DNA of 64,000 nucleotides from Agathobaculum sp. NTUH-O15-33 (GTDB lineage: Bacteria; Bacillota; Clostridia; Oscillospirales; Butyricicoccaceae). This document shows positions 19,060 through 29,259 of this stretch, one piece after another. The notes below the pieces were generated by a model. It searched no databases. It was not told where the DNA came from and was given only the letters and a program-made list of their open reading frames with translations. The stretch lies in the NCBI RefSeq assembly GCF_033193315.1, contig NZ_CP136187.1:1984001-2048000 (forward strand), read 5' to 3'. Each line of letters starts with the position of its first letter. Position 1 is the stretch's first letter. Made by a program: the position numbers and the translations under genes.

Positions 19060-21309
19060 TTATTCCTCCTTCCAAGGATAAACTTGTTCGATCTCTCCGA
19101 CTTCATATGGCGTCACCACAGGAATCCCGTCAAACCGGCCTATCGCGGGCGCACCCGATGCCAGCAGGATACTTTCCGCGCCTGTTTTCGCAATTGTACG
19201 GCGCAATAAATCCGGGTCTTCGATATGGCTCTGCGAGAGCACAAGCGTTTGCCCGTGCACCTCGTTTTCTTGCAGAAATGCAGCAAGCTGTTTTTGTGTG
19301 GGACTGTGCAAAATCAGCGTATGTGTGCCGATCTGCACGCCAAGCTTTCCATCGGCGACTGAAAAAACAGTAAGCGGTAAGCGGCTCGAAACCTGCTCTT
19401 GCCCGCTCACCTGTGTCACCGGCACTTGAGTTGTATCCAGCAGTTTTATCAGTTCGGTATTGTGTTTGGTTTGTTTATAACCTGCGGGGATCACGATCAT
19501 ACCGACAGCCGTATCCTGCAACAGTTGCGGCAGGTCGCGCGCATGTCCTAGATCCACGGCGGTCAGGACCAGAGTATCGATCTGGTCGAATTCGTGCCAC
19601 GCCATCCATTCGCGGACTTTGCCAGCCGCATCCCGATAGCCGCTGCCGCTGCAATCGATCAACGCCAGATCCGAGCCCGCACGGGATACCAGCACAGCCT
19701 GCCCTGTGCCGCAGGGCAAATACGTGACCGTATAATGCCGTTCGGCGTAGGATGACCCCAGCACGGTACAAAGGCAGATCGCGCCGCAGAACACAGGCAG
19801 CGCAACGCGCCATTTCACGCGCTGCGTATCGAAGGTCCAAAGGAGCACAGCGGTGAAAAAGAGTAAGACCGACGCCATGCCAAAGGCATCGCCCCAGTGA
19901 ATCAGGCCAAACGGAAGCATGGCAACGCTGTTTGCAACAAACAAAACATACCGCAGAAACGGCGCGATTAGCGCACCAGCCACATGAGCGGCGCCGGGCA
20001 GTATAGGAAATAACAGGCAGGCGGCAAAACCGCCGACAAAGCAAAGTCCTGTTACGCCAACGACCAAAAAATTGCTGAGCAGCGACAACACAGAGACATA
20101 ACCGAAGGAAGACAGCAGCACCGGTGTGGTGAACAAGGTGGCGCAAACCGTACACGACACCGCGCCAGCCAGCACGGAAAAGGCGCCGCGCAGTGGACGC
20201 GGCCATTTCTCAGCCCCCTGCATCAGCCTGCGCTGCATTCTGCCGGACAAGAGGATCAGACCAAGCGTTGACAAGAAGGACAACTGCAAGCCTAGGCTGG
20301 CGATCGCATGCGGATTGGCCGCAAGCAACACCGCCAAAGCGATAAAAAGCGAATTGAGACTGTCCGCCTGTTTTTTAAAGCAGAACGCGCCCGCTGCGAT
20401 GCAATACATGATGCCCGCGCGGATTACCGAGGGCGTTGCGCCGGATACCGGAATGAAAAACAAAATGAGCAGCACGGAAAGCGGCGTGCCCCACCTTCTT
20501 CCGAATAGCAAAAAGCAGAACCCAACCAAAAAGCCCACGTGCAGTCCGGATACCGCCACGAGGTGACTGAGCCCCGCCTTGCGCAGCGCGATAGCATCCC
20601 TATTTGACAGACCGCTTTTGTCGCCGAGCAATAAGGCGGTGAGCAAGCTGCTTTCCCGTTCGGGCAGAAGCTGCCGTATCGCGGCACGGCATTGGCCGGC
20701 CAAGCGCTCCGGCAAGAAAATAAGCCGATCGCGCTCACTGCCGGTAACAGCGAAAAAGGCGGGCGAACCGTCCTTTTGGTCCGCATCCTTGGCATAGGAA
20801 GCGGCGATAAAACATCCATCCGCCGCCTGAAAGCGAAAACGGTCAAAGCCCTCGGCATCGCTCGCACGGTAAAACTTTACCGTTGCCTGTATCGTGTCGC
20901 CCGTTTGAAGCGGCTTTTCAGTCAGCGGTAAATAGCACTGGGTCTTAAAGGCGCGCGGTACCATGTCCCCTGCTTTGACACGAAGGGTCGCTCGCTGACT
21001 GTCTTCGTAAACGGTTGGATCATGGCACAGTACTGCGGAAACCGTTATGGTTTTACCGTTCAAAGCCTGCACCGGACGAACAAGAAGCAAATCATAAACC
21101 GCTAGATAGGCAAAAGCGCTTGCCGCGGCAAGCGCAATCACCAATACCGTTCGTATACGGGGCCGTTCCAAAAACACCGCCAGCGCCACAAGCAGCGCCG
21201 CTAACACGAGCAGCAGCAGGCGCAGATCGATGCTGACGCCATACAGCACCCCAAGGGAAAATGCCGCCGCGCAGACCGGCACGCAGAATACAACTGGCCG
21301 TTTGGTCAT
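19060..21309 (-). CDS. comEC: ComEC/Rec2-family DNA uptake channel
   Basis: A 749-residue membrane protein expected to carry single-stranded DNA across the membrane during transformation. Two N-terminal spans are followed by an OB-fold region (about 60-190). The Competence domain has many spans (about 215-500), including SHLVAVSGLHVGF. A C-terminal metallo-beta-lactamase-like domain begins at about 530. In that domain the usual THxDxDH metal motif is replaced by LTAVDLGHARDL, so at least two ligands are missing and nuclease activity is doubtful. It is transcribed after alaS and the HIT gene and sits just before holA, the common comEC-holA pairing. Confidence 0.9.
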   Translation of the reverse strand: MTKRPVVFCVPVCAAAFSLGVLYGVSIDLRLLLLVLAALLVALAVFLERPRIRTVLVIALAAASAFAYLAVYDLLLVRPVQALNGKTITVSAVLCHDPTVYEDSQRATLRVKAGDMVPRAFKTQCYLPLTEKPLQTGDTIQATVKFYRASDAEGFDRFRFQAADGCFIAASYAKDADQKDGSPAFFAVTGSERDRLIFLPERLAGQCRAAIRQLLPERESSLLTALLLGDKSGLSNRDAIALRKAGLSHLVAVSGLHVGFLVGFCFLLFGRRWGTPLSVLLILFFIPVSGATPSVIRAGIMYCIAAGAFCFKKQADSLNSLFIALAVLLAANPHAIASLGLQLSFLSTLGLILLSGRMQRRLMQGAEKWPRPLRGAFSVLAGAVSCTVCATLFTTPVLLSSFGYVSVLSLLSNFLVVGVTGLCFVGGFAACLLFPILPGAAHVAGALIAPFLRYVLFVANSVAMLPFGLIHWGDAFGMASVLLFFTAVLLWTFDTQRVKWRVALPVFCGAICLCTVLGSSYAERHYTVTYLPCGTGQAVLVSRAGSDLALIDCSGSGYRDAAGKVREWMAWHEFDQIDTLVLTAVDLGHARDLPQLLQDTAVGMIVIPAGYKQTKHNTELIKLLDTTQVPVTQVSGQEQVSSRLPLTVFSVADGKLGVQIGTHTLILHSPTQKQLAAFLQENEVHGQTLVLSQSHIEDPDLLRRTIAKTGAESILLASGAPAIGRFDGIPVVTPYEVGEIEQVYPWKEE

Positions 21310-21350
21310 GCGGGCGGCACCTCCCCTTAATCAGCAAATGGTTTGATCGA

Positions 21351-21687
21351 TCAGCCCGGCGGCCAAGTCATATCGCGGCCCGCGAGCACGTGGAAATGCA
21401 AATGGAATACGCTTTGTCCCGCCTGCTCCCCAATGTTGGAGACCACGCGGAAGCTTTCCAAGCCCAGTTCTTTCGTGATCTTGGCGATCACCTCAAAGCA
21501 GTGCGCAACGACCGCGCTGTTTGAGGCGTCGACCGCGGCGGCGGATTCGATATGCTGCCGCGGTATGACAAGAAAATGCGTGGGCGCCTGTGGATCGATA
21601 TCGTAGAAGGCGTAGCAAAGGTCATCCTCATAGACCTTTTTTAGATGGGATCTCGCCCGCCGCGATCTTGCAAAACAGACAATTCAT
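21351..21687 (-). CDS. HIT-family nucleotide-binding hydrolase, with one-base frameshift
   Basis: Histidine-triad purine nucleoside phosphoramidase (HinT-like). No single frame covers it. It begins MNCLFCKIAAGEIPSKK and continues after a +1 shift as VYEDDLCYAFYDIDPQAPTH, ending with the histidine triad HLHFHVLAG. The shift falls in the T6 run at 21637-21642 (A6 on the coding strand); A5 would restore the frame. Total length 337 is a multiple of three plus one. ATG 21687 has AAGGAG at 21702-21697. It follows alaS by 24 bases. Homopolymer sequencing error is the simplest explanation. Confidence 0.88.
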
Positions 21688-21711
21688 GATCATACGCTCC
21701 TTTCAAGAATT

Positions 21712-24345
21712 TCAGAGGAGAGAATCAACGATATTGTTGACTGCCTCGAGCGCCTCTTCAAGCTTCGCGGCGTCCTTGCCGCCCGCGGTCGCGCTGTCCG
21801 GCTTACCGCCGCCGCCGCCGCCGCAGATCTTCGCGACTTCCTTGACGATCTTGCCCGCGTGCGCGCCCTTTTTCACAGCTTCTGCACCGCAAACACAGAG
21901 GAAGCTCACCTTTTCGCCCGCCACGCAGGACAGGACGGCGACCATATTGGGCGCCTTTTCCTTCACGCTGTCGCCCATGGTGCGCAGCATATCGGGCGTT
22001 GCGTCGTCCAGCTTAGCCGCCACCACATTGACGCCCTTTACATCGCGCGAAACATTGAATAGGTCCACCATTTGCAGATTCGCCAGCTTGGCGTTCAGGC
22101 GTTCAACGTTCTTACCCAGCTCGCGCAGCTCGGTCACCGTTTGGCCGACCTTCTGTACCAGCTCAACCGGCGTAGTCTTCAGGCTCTTGGCCGCGTCTGA
22201 CAGCAGCTGCTGGTGCTCGTCGATCAGGCTGAGCACAGCCTTGCCCGTCACAGCCTCGATACGGCGCACACCGGCGGCCACTGAAGCCTCTCCGATGATC
22301 TTGAACACGCCGGCCTTAGCCGTATTATCCAAATGGGTGCCGCCGCACAGCTCTACCGAAAAATCACCGGCCTGTACCACGCGCACGGTAGCGCCGTACT
22401 TTTCGCCAAAGAGCGCCATCGCGCCGCGCTTCTTGGCTTCCTCGATCGGCATTTCCTCCGTCTTGACCGAAAAACCGGTGAGGATCGCGTCGTTTACGAT
22501 TGTTTCCACCTCGCGCAGCTCGTCCTCGGTCAGAGCGGCAAAATGGGTAAAGTCAAAACGGATATGGTCGGCGGCGGTGTAGGAGCCTGCCTGCTCGACA
22601 TGGTCGCCCAGCACCGTGCGAAGCGCCTTTTGCAGCAGGTGGGTCGCGGTATGCGCACGGCAAATTGCTTGCCGGTAGGCGGGATCGACTTCGGCCTCTA
22701 CCTCGTCGTCCACCGAAAGGCTGCCCTCGGTCACGCGGCCAATATGCATGAACTTGCCGTCCTTGGTCTTTTGCACGTCAGCCACAGCCGCAATGCCGTT
22801 CTTGCCGACGAGACGGCCGTGGTCGCCGATCTGGCCGCCCATTTCCGCATAGAAGGGCGTATGATCCAAAACGATTGTGATCTTCTCGCCGACAGAGGCC
22901 GTACCGGAAGGCTCGCCCTCGCAAATGATAGCCAGCACTTTTGCGGCCTCACGCAGCGTGGTATAGCCATCGAATCGGGTTTTAATCGCTTTGTCAAGAC
23001 CGAGGTCCTCGCTCTGCCAGCCAAGATCGCCCATCTTCTTGCGATCTTCACGGGCGCGCTGACGCTGTTCGTTCATCAGGCGGTCAAACTCGGCGCGGTC
23101 GGTCGTCATGCCCTGCTCTTCCAAGATTTCGAGGGTCAGATCGATCGGGAAGCCATAGGTGTCGTACAGCTTGAATGCGTCGGACGCCGGAAGCATGCCG
23201 GATGCCTTGGAAGCCGCGATCATATCGTTTAGAATGGAAAGTCCGCTGTCAATGGTCTTATTAAAGCTAGCCTCTTCATTTTCAATGACCTTATGAATAT
23301 AGACTTGCTTTTCGACAAGCTCGGGATAAGCGCCGCCCGATTCTTGAATGACCGTGTCCGTGATCTCGGAAAGGAAGGGACGGTTGATACCGAGCAGCTT
23401 GCCGTGGCGCGCGGCGCGGCGCAGCAGGCGGCGCAGCACATAGCCCCGGCCCTCGTTGGAGGGAATCACACCGTCGCAGACCATCATGACCGTGGAGCGG
23501 ATGTGATCGGTAATGACGCGCAAGGATACGTCGGTCTTGTCGCTGTCGCCGTAGTGCTTGTCCGCGATCTTGGAGATGTGGGTCGTGATATTGCGCACGG
23601 TGTCCACATCGAACAGAGAGCCTACGCCCTGCACCACACAGGCCAGACGTTCCAGACCCATGCCGGTATCGATATTCTTCTGCTTCAGCTCGGCGTAGTT
23701 GCCCTGTCCGTCGCTTTCAAACTGGGAGAAAACGTTGTTCCAGACTTCCATATACCGGTCGCAGTCGCAGCCGACCGTGCAGCCGGGCTGGCCGCAGCCA
23801 AACTCAGGGCCACGGTCATAATAGATCTCAGAGCACGGACCGCACGGGCCGGAGCCATGCTCCCAGAAATTGTCCGCTTTACCAAAACGAAAGATCCGTT
23901 CGGACGGAATGCCAATATCTTTGTTCCAAATTTCAAACGCCTCGTCGTCTTCCTCGTAGATCGAGGGATACAGGCGGTCCGGGTCGATGCCGACCCAATC
24001 GGGGCTGGTCAGGAACTCCCAGCTCCACGCGATGGCTTCCTTCTTAAAATAATCGCCAAAGGAGAAGTTGCCCAGCATCTCAAAGAAAGTGCCGTGCCGC
24101 GCGGTCTTGCCGACGTTTTCGATATCGCCGGTGCGGATGCACTTCTGGCAGGTTGTGACGCGGTGGCGGGGCGGCTCCTGCTCACCAGTGAAGAAGGGCT
24201 TCATCGGCGCCATGCCGGAGTTGATGAGCAGCAGCGAGGGATCGTTCTGCGGGATGAGCGAAAAGCTCGGCAGACGCAGATGGCCTTTACTTTCAAAAAA
24301 GCATAGGAACATTTCGCGCAGTTCGTTTAAACTTCTGTATTGCAT
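21712..24345 (-). CDS. alaS: Alanine-tRNA ligase
   Basis: Class II synthetase, 877 residues, the normal length. The N-terminal catalytic core begins MQYRSLNELREMFL and has motif 2 around RHRVTTCQKCIRTGDIENVG. The editing domain carries HTATHLLQKALR and the CGGTHLDNT zinc/His motif. The C-terminal DHHA1 domain has the glycine run GGGGGKPDSATAGGKD. I chose ATG 24345, with GGAGGA at 24356-24351; the longer open frame runs back into the T-box leader. Expression is governed by that T-box. Confidence 0.97.
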   Translation of the reverse strand: MQYRSLNELREMFLCFFESKGHLRLPSFSLIPQNDPSLLLINSGMAPMKPFFTGEQEPPRHRVTTCQKCIRTGDIENVGKTARHGTFFEMLGNFSFGDYFKKEAIAWSWEFLTSPDWVGIDPDRLYPSIYEEDDEAFEIWNKDIGIPSERIFRFGKADNFWEHGSGPCGPCSEIYYDRGPEFGCGQPGCTVGCDCDRYMEVWNNVFSQFESDGQGNYAELKQKNIDTGMGLERLACVVQGVGSLFDVDTVRNITTHISKIADKHYGDSDKTDVSLRVITDHIRSTVMMVCDGVIPSNEGRGYVLRRLLRRAARHGKLLGINRPFLSEITDTVIQESGGAYPELVEKQVYIHKVIENEEASFNKTIDSGLSILNDMIAASKASGMLPASDAFKLYDTYGFPIDLTLEILEEQGMTTDRAEFDRLMNEQRQRAREDRKKMGDLGWQSEDLGLDKAIKTRFDGYTTLREAAKVLAIICEGEPSGTASVGEKITIVLDHTPFYAEMGGQIGDHGRLVGKNGIAAVADVQKTKDGKFMHIGRVTEGSLSVDDEVEAEVDPAYRQAICRAHTATHLLQKALRTVLGDHVEQAGSYTAADHIRFDFTHFAALTEDELREVETIVNDAILTGFSVKTEEMPIEEAKKRGAMALFGEKYGATVRVVQAGDFSVELCGGTHLDNTAKAGVFKIIGEASVAAGVRRIEAVTGKAVLSLIDEHQQLLSDAAKSLKTTPVELVQKVGQTVTELRELGKNVERLNAKLANLQMVDLFNVSRDVKGVNVVAAKLDDATPDMLRTMGDSVKEKAPNMVAVLSCVAGEKVSFLCVCGAEAVKKGAHAGKIVKEVAKICGGGGGGKPDSATAGGKDAAKLEEALEAVNNIVDSLL

Positions 24346-24361
24346 GATATTCCTCCAAATA

Positions 24362-24613
24362 ATAATAACGAAATAAAAAAGCCTCCGCCCCTGTCTGTTA
24401 GGGGCGAAAGCGATCCTTCCGCGGTACCACCCTAATTTGCCCGCGTTCGCGGGCATCTTAGCGATCCGGTATCGGGGATCAAAACCGGCCTGCTTTTCAC
24501 AGGCTGCTCCAAAGTGGCTGCTTTCCGCAAGCGGCTGGGGGCTTTCACCAATTCCCCTTCTCTTGAAACCGCTGCCGTGAAAACTCGCTTTGTCATCGCA
24601 CTTTTCGTATGAA
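24362..24613 (-). ncRNA. T-box leader of alaS
   Basis: tRNA-sensing riboswitch. The T-box sequence GGTGGTACCGCGG is at 24431-24419. It is followed by an intrinsic terminator (CGCCCCT...AGGGGCG, then T6) at about 24411-24375. Stem I includes an AGAGAA AG-bulge element and a helix TTTTCAC/GTGAAAA that encloses a candidate alanine specifier, GCA or GCC, at about 24507-24502. A GCCCGCG/CGCGGGC stem precedes the antiterminator. Uncharged tRNA-Ala should favour read-through into alaS. The exact specifier needs folding to settle. Confidence 0.93.
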
Positions 24614-24620
24614 CGGATAT

Positions 24621-24649
24621 ATTATACCGCTTTTTACCGCTTTCGTCAA
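24621..24649 (-). promoter_or_regulatory. Sigma-A promoter of the alaS T-box
   Basis: On the - strand TTGACG (24649-24644), a 17-base spacer, then TATAAT (24626-24621). Confidence 0.9.
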
Positions 24650-24650
24650 T

Positions 24651-24678
24651 AAAAAACCGGCCTTAAAGGCCGGTTTTT
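24651..24678. terminator. Bidirectional hairpin terminator upstream of the alaS promoter
   Basis: AACCGGCC/GGCCGGTT stem with T-runs on both strands, directly after the MATE remnant. It insulates alaS from upstream - strand transcription. Confidence 0.8.
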
Positions 24679-24880
24679 GAAAATAAAATGCCGTCATGGC
24701 GGACAGCGGCAGCACGATGCACCACATGCTGACCAAATTTAGCTTTGCGCCAAACGCCGTGTCATCCCCGCCGCGAATGATGCCGGTATCGCAGGCCATT
24801 TGGTATGCCGTGCCCACCGTGGCAATGGTCAGCACATTCAAGAACTGCAACGGTCTTGACGATCGGCTTCAGCTCCCCTA
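24672..24880 (-). pseudogene. Remnant of a MATE-family efflux protein
   Basis: About 60 codons resemble the end of a MATE transporter: the GIIRGGDDT loop (usually RGGGDT), then LNLVSMWCIVLPLSAMTAFY. A few codons upstream (ELKPIVKT) are in another frame. There is no start, most membrane helices are missing, and the fragment is bounded by terminator hairpins on both sides. It is a decayed gene rather than a small protein. Confidence 0.6.
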
Positions 24881-24920
24881 TAAAAAAGCCGGGATGCCAT
24901 GCATCCCGGCTTTTTTATAG
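24878..24920. terminator. Terminator after the SLH-domain gene
   Basis: A perfect 20-bp inverted repeat (24878-24897 with 24901-24920) with a 3-base loop, a GC core GCCGGGATGC and T6 on both strands. It starts right after the SLH gene stop codon. Confidence 0.92.
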
Positions 24921-24921
24921 A

Positions 24922-27229
24922 TTAAGAGGCCATAATAACGCGAATTTTACCGCCGTCTGAAAGTGACTTATTGGCATATAAGCGGAAATCCTTATAATTG
25001 ATTTTTGCACTGGAAAGCGAGATGAACTCCTTCCGTGCGCTAACATACACACCAATATCATCAGCGAGTTCAAAATATCCGTCCTTGGTACGCACACCGG
25101 TAGATCCTTCAAAGGCATCTATACCAACAGTATCGATAAGTGATAATGGCAACGTAGAGAAGGAGGAATTCGCGATTTCTGTACTATATCCCTTGGGTAC
25201 GCCTATCGGACCGCTACCAGCGCCGGAATACAACGATATGACCGGGAATGTGTCAACAACAGATTGTCCGTCCTTCCAATTTGTAACAGCATATTTATAG
25301 GTTTCATGATCATTCTTATATTGACGCTGTTCTTCGGCAGACATGTTTTTCCATACATCTTCGTCCGGTTTTGAGTAATCACTAATAATATTTCCCATAC
25401 CATATACCCAGCTTTCTCCTGTCACATCACCCAGTATAATATTGGTGATGGATCCGGAATTATCCGCAACAGTGTAGCGAATATCACTGGATGGAATAGA
25501 CGATAGATGGATATCGGACAAAGAAATCGCATTGAGTGGCGAACCGCTCAGAACCTCCTCATAAATCCGTACCTTGGGAGACACGGTGCGGTCTCCTAAT
25601 TTACCGGATTCGACTGTCCAGCTTCCGGGCTGCTTACTGTTTAACGCAATGCGCGTTAAATACGCCTTACCGTTAGAAGAAGATCCTACGGATACAAAGT
25701 ATCCATTTAAAGAGCTAAGCTTTTCACCTTCGCATTTCGGTTTAATGGTTAAACCATTTGTCAGCAAAATAGTAACTTCACTATCCTTGATATTCGTCAC
25801 AACGCCCTGCATATCGGCGCTCACCGTATTTTTCGGATAAGCCGCGACCACGCCGCCCGCCGCGTCAAACAGCAGGGTGATGTAATCGTCCAGCTTCCAG
25901 ATCCGCAAAGGTTTTGGCGGCATTGTCCGAGATCGTGTAGTCTGTGCCAAACATGCTGACCCTCTGCGGGTAGCTGAACGTGGGCTCGCCCTTGTCATAG
26001 CGGCCGGAAAGGCGCGTATCGGATACGAGCGCCTGCTTATTCGTCGGATCGAGCGTGACCACATCGTACTTCTTCACGCCCGTGCGGTCGATGGTCACAC
26101 CGTTTTTGACGATGGTAAAGTTGTTCGGAATGTTAGCGGAGGTTTGCAGACCGTAAACGAACGAGTTGGCATTCGCGGACACGGTCGTCGTCGGCAGGTA
26201 AGCGATCAGTGACAGTTGACCGTAGCTATTGTAAAACAGCTGCAGCTTGCTGCCGGCAGGAACGTCGGCCCATGCCTCGGACAGCTTCTTGGGCGTGGAG
26301 ATTTCGCCGGTATAAAGCAGCGTATCCCGATCCGGTCGAATGGTTTCCTTTTCGGTTTTGATGCCGTCCGGACCGATGCTCTGCACGATCACCGTTTCCA
26401 CCTTGTTATGGTTGGGCACGATGCCGATGGCAACGGAATCGTTATCCTTATCAAAGATCACAGTACCGCTCAGACCGACCATCGATTGATCAAGCGAGCC
26501 GATTGTTGCGCGGGTCTGCACATCGCTGTTTTCAAAAAACAGCGCTTCTCCGGCGCGCAGCTTGGAATTGGTTTCGCTGGTCGCGAGCAGAATGCTGTTC
26601 TCCACCACGCCGCTGGCCACCTTTTTCAGCAGCAAATCGCCATCTTTTTGCTTGACGCCAAGGGTGTTAAGCAGCATTTGCGCCGCGTCCGCACGTTTGA
26701 CGGCGGTCTTGGAATCCGTAACGGACACATCGTCCGTCAGGCCCAGACTCTTGGCCTTGGCGATATAGTCCGACGGCCAGAAGGGACCTACGTCTTCCTC
26801 GGTATAGGCCAGCATGCGCAGCAGCATGGTACAGGCTTCGCCAAAGTTCACGGTCTTGTCCGGTCCAAAGTTGCCGTCCGCGTAGCCGCGGATGATGGAT
26901 AGCTTTTTCAGCTCCGCGTGACGAACCGCGGCGTTGATGTAGGGCGCGGCCCAGTGCGAGCTTTTCACATCCGGGAAAATCGTATAGCTGCGAAACGCGC
27001 TCACATCGTCAACGCCCAAGGCGGTCACGGCCAGCTTACAGAACTGGGCGCGCGTCAGCTCGCTGTTTGGATCGAACCGGTCGCCGCCCACGCCCTGCAT
27101 AATGCCGAGCGCGCTCAGCACCGATGCGGTCTGCGATAGCTTGGCATCCGAAACATCCGCAAACGCGGCGGAAGCGGATGTCAAAAGCATCGTCAGCGCA
27201 AGCGCAAGGCTTAATAATCTTTTTTTCAT
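24922..27229 (-). CDS. SLH-domain surface protein, with one-base frameshift
   Basis: Secreted protein anchored to cell-wall polymers by S-layer homology domains. The signal peptide is at residues 1-25 (MKKRLLSLALALTML, cut after SAAFA). Three SLH repeats lie at about 28-220 (for example LSALGIMQGVGGDRFDPNSELTRAQF and WPSDYIAKAKSLGL). The rest is beta-rich and unassigned. The frame breaks near 25907-25915 (A4 on the coding strand). With A3 it reads on as NAAKPLRIWKLDDYITLLFD to the end; total length 2308 is a multiple of three plus one. It is the last gene of the exporter operon, 18 bases after the permease. Confidence 0.85.
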
Positions 27230-27247
27230 TCCTAGTGATTCCTCCCC

Positions 27248-28489
27248 TTACTGCGTGCGCAGCGCATCGACAGGCTGTAGATTGGACGCTTTATTTGCCG
27301 GATACAGGCCGAACAAAATGCCGAGCAGCGCGGAAAACAGAAACGCGCCGATGATGAGCGGCACCGACGGCAAAACGGTGAACTGCTCGACCTGCGGCAT
27401 CCACATTTGCTGCTGCATCTGCTGCGCGAGCAACAGATTGCCGATGATCGCGGATAAGAAGCAGCCTAAAATAATGCCGATAATACCGCCGCAGCAGGAT
27501 ACGACCGCCGCCTCGATCAGGAACTGGCCGATGATATCCCGTTTGCGCGCGCCGATCGCCATGCGAATGCCGATCTCGCGCGTACGTTCGGTAACGGAAA
27601 CGAGCATGATATTCATAATGCCGATGCCGCCGACCAGCAGAGAGATGCCGGCCACGCCCGCGCCAAGCAGCGCCAGCTGATTGCTGGAAGCTTCGGCCTG
27701 CTCCTGATACTGATTATTGGAATAAGCATCAAAGTAGCCGTTGTTCTGGTCGTAACGCGTGGACATAAATTCCTTGATCTGGTCGATCGCAGGCTGAATG
27801 GAATCCTTGTCCTTAGCCTGAATATAATATTGTTTGCTGCCGCCCGAATAGCTCATCATCCGCTGCTCCAACGAATAGGGCAACACGATCATTTGATCCT
27901 GCGAATTGAGCTTACCGCCGTATTTTCCCTTATAAACGCCGACAACCTTGAAGCTCATACCGCCGATGCGAATGGTCTGGTCAATCGGGCTCATGGCGCC
28001 AAAAAAGGATTTGCGCACCGTTTCGCCGATGACGCACACCTTCGCGGCGTTATTGCAGTCTGTTTCGGACAGATCGCGACCGGCGGTTATCACGTTATTG
28101 GTACAAACGCCGTAATCCTGATTGCCGAAATAGATCTGCGTGTTATTGACATCCAGCGTCTTGGAACGATATTTGATGCCCTTGTTCTGCCAATCCCAAT
28201 ACTGGCTCTGCGGCGACCACGCCGAAACCTTGTCGGACATTTCGTTATCCAAATACTCCTCCATGGCCTTCCAGTCCGCGTTTTTCGGACCGTAGCCATA
28301 GATCTGTATCTGGTTGGCGCCCATCGCTTCAAACTGCATACGCTGCAGCTTGCTCGTGCCCTGAATGGAAGCGACAATCGCGATAACGGAAGCCACGCCG
28401 ATGATGATGCCAAGCATGGTCAAAAACGAACGCACCTTACTGTTGGAAATTGATTTAAAGGCCATGCGGACTGTTTGCATCCAGTTCAT
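27248..28489 (-). CDS. MacB-like ABC transporter permease
   Basis: A 413-residue permease. The first span is at about residues 20-42, followed by a large extracytoplasmic MacB-PCD domain (about 45-270) and an FtsX domain with three spans (about 275-400). The FtsX domain carries ERTREIGIRMAIGARKRDI. A Gln/Met-rich stretch (QQMQQQMW) lies in the last extracellular loop. With the ATPase and adaptor next to it, it forms a MacAB-type mechanotransmission exporter, which in Gram-positives moves peptides or antimicrobials or works on the envelope. The start overlaps the ATPase stop by 4 bases. Confidence 0.92.
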   Translation of the reverse strand: MNWMQTVRMAFKSISNSKVRSFLTMLGIIIGVASVIAIVASIQGTSKLQRMQFEAMGANQIQIYGYGPKNADWKAMEEYLDNEMSDKVSAWSPQSQYWDWQNKGIKYRSKTLDVNNTQIYFGNQDYGVCTNNVITAGRDLSETDCNNAAKVCVIGETVRKSFFGAMSPIDQTIRIGGMSFKVVGVYKGKYGGKLNSQDQMIVLPYSLEQRMMSYSGGSKQYYIQAKDKDSIQPAIDQIKEFMSTRYDQNNGYFDAYSNNQYQEQAEASSNQLALLGAGVAGISLLVGGIGIMNIMLVSVTERTREIGIRMAIGARKRDIIGQFLIEAAVVSCCGGIIGIILGCFLSAIIGNLLLAQQMQQQMWMPQVEQFTVLPSVPLIIGAFLFSALLGILFGLYPANKASNLQPVDALRTQ

Positions 28490-29247
28490 TGGACGGCCCC
28501 CTTCCCCGGCTCATCCGAAATGATGTGGCCGTCCTGTATGGTGACGATGCGCTTTGCCGACTGCGCCAAATGATTGTCATGCGTGATCAGAATGATCGAG
28601 GTGCCCTGCCGGTTCAGCTCGATCAGCTGGTCCATGATTTCGCGGCCGGAGGCTGAATCGAGGTTGCCGGTCGGTTCGTCCGCCATGATGATCGGCGGCT
28701 TGGCCGCGACCGCGCGGGCGATCGCCACGCGCTGCTGCTGGCCGCCGGACATTTCGCCCGGCCGATGATCCATTCGCTTTTCCAAGCCGACCTTGGTGAG
28801 CGCATCCACCGCCAGCGTATGCCGCTCTGCGCGGCCCATACCGCGGTAGATGAGCGGCAATTCGACATTCTCCTCGGCGGTCAGTGCGGGGATCAAGTTA
28901 AAGCCCTGAAAGATAAAACCAATCTCTCTGTTGCGAATGCCGGAAAGGACGGAGGGCTTCATATCGCTTACCGCTTGACCGTTGAGCTGGTAGCTGCCGT
29001 AGGTCGGAATATCAAGGCAGCCCAAAATATTCATCAAGGTGGATTTGCCCGAGCCGGACTGGCCGAGAATGCACAGAAACTCGCCCCACTTGACCTGCAG
29101 CGAAATGCAGTCCAGCGCGCGCACTTCGTTTTCCTTGCCCTCGTTATAAATTTTGCTGAGCTGCTGCACATCGATCAGCAGATCGGAAGCAGACTCTGCT
29201 TCCTGCTGCGCGATATCCTCGATGGGCGGCGCTTTTCTATGAAACAT
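28486..29247 (-). CDS. ABC transporter ATP-binding protein (MacB/LolD type)
   Basis: A 253-residue ATPase. Walker A is [10 protein letters not shown], the Q-loop is in [11 protein letters not shown], the signature is [14 protein letters not shown], Walker B is [12 protein letters not shown] and the switch His is in LITHD. The Q-loop FQ-F-NL pattern and DEPTGNLD are typical of the MacB/LolD class. An N-terminal extension of about 25 residues is acidic. ATG 29247 has AAGGAGG upstream. It lies 12 bases after the adaptor and is coupled to the permease. Confidence 0.95.
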   Translation of the reverse strand: MFHRKAPPIEDIAQQEAESASDLLIDVQQLSKIYNEGKENEVRALDCISLQVKWGEFLCILGQSGSGKSTLMNILGCLDIPTYGSYQLNGQAVSDMKPSVLSGIRNREIGFIFQGFNLIPALTAEENVELPLIYRGMGRAERHTLAVDALTKVGLEKRMDHRPGEMSGGQQQRVAIARAVAAKPPIIMADEPTGNLDSASGREIMDQLIELNRQGTSIILITHDNHLAQSAKRIVTIQDGHIISDEPGKGAVQ

Positions 29248-29259
29248 GTGGCAGCCTCC

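Noticed and set aside
23293..24306. A 337-codon open frame on the + strand
   Set aside because: It lies wholly inside alaS, antisense, with no recognisable domain.
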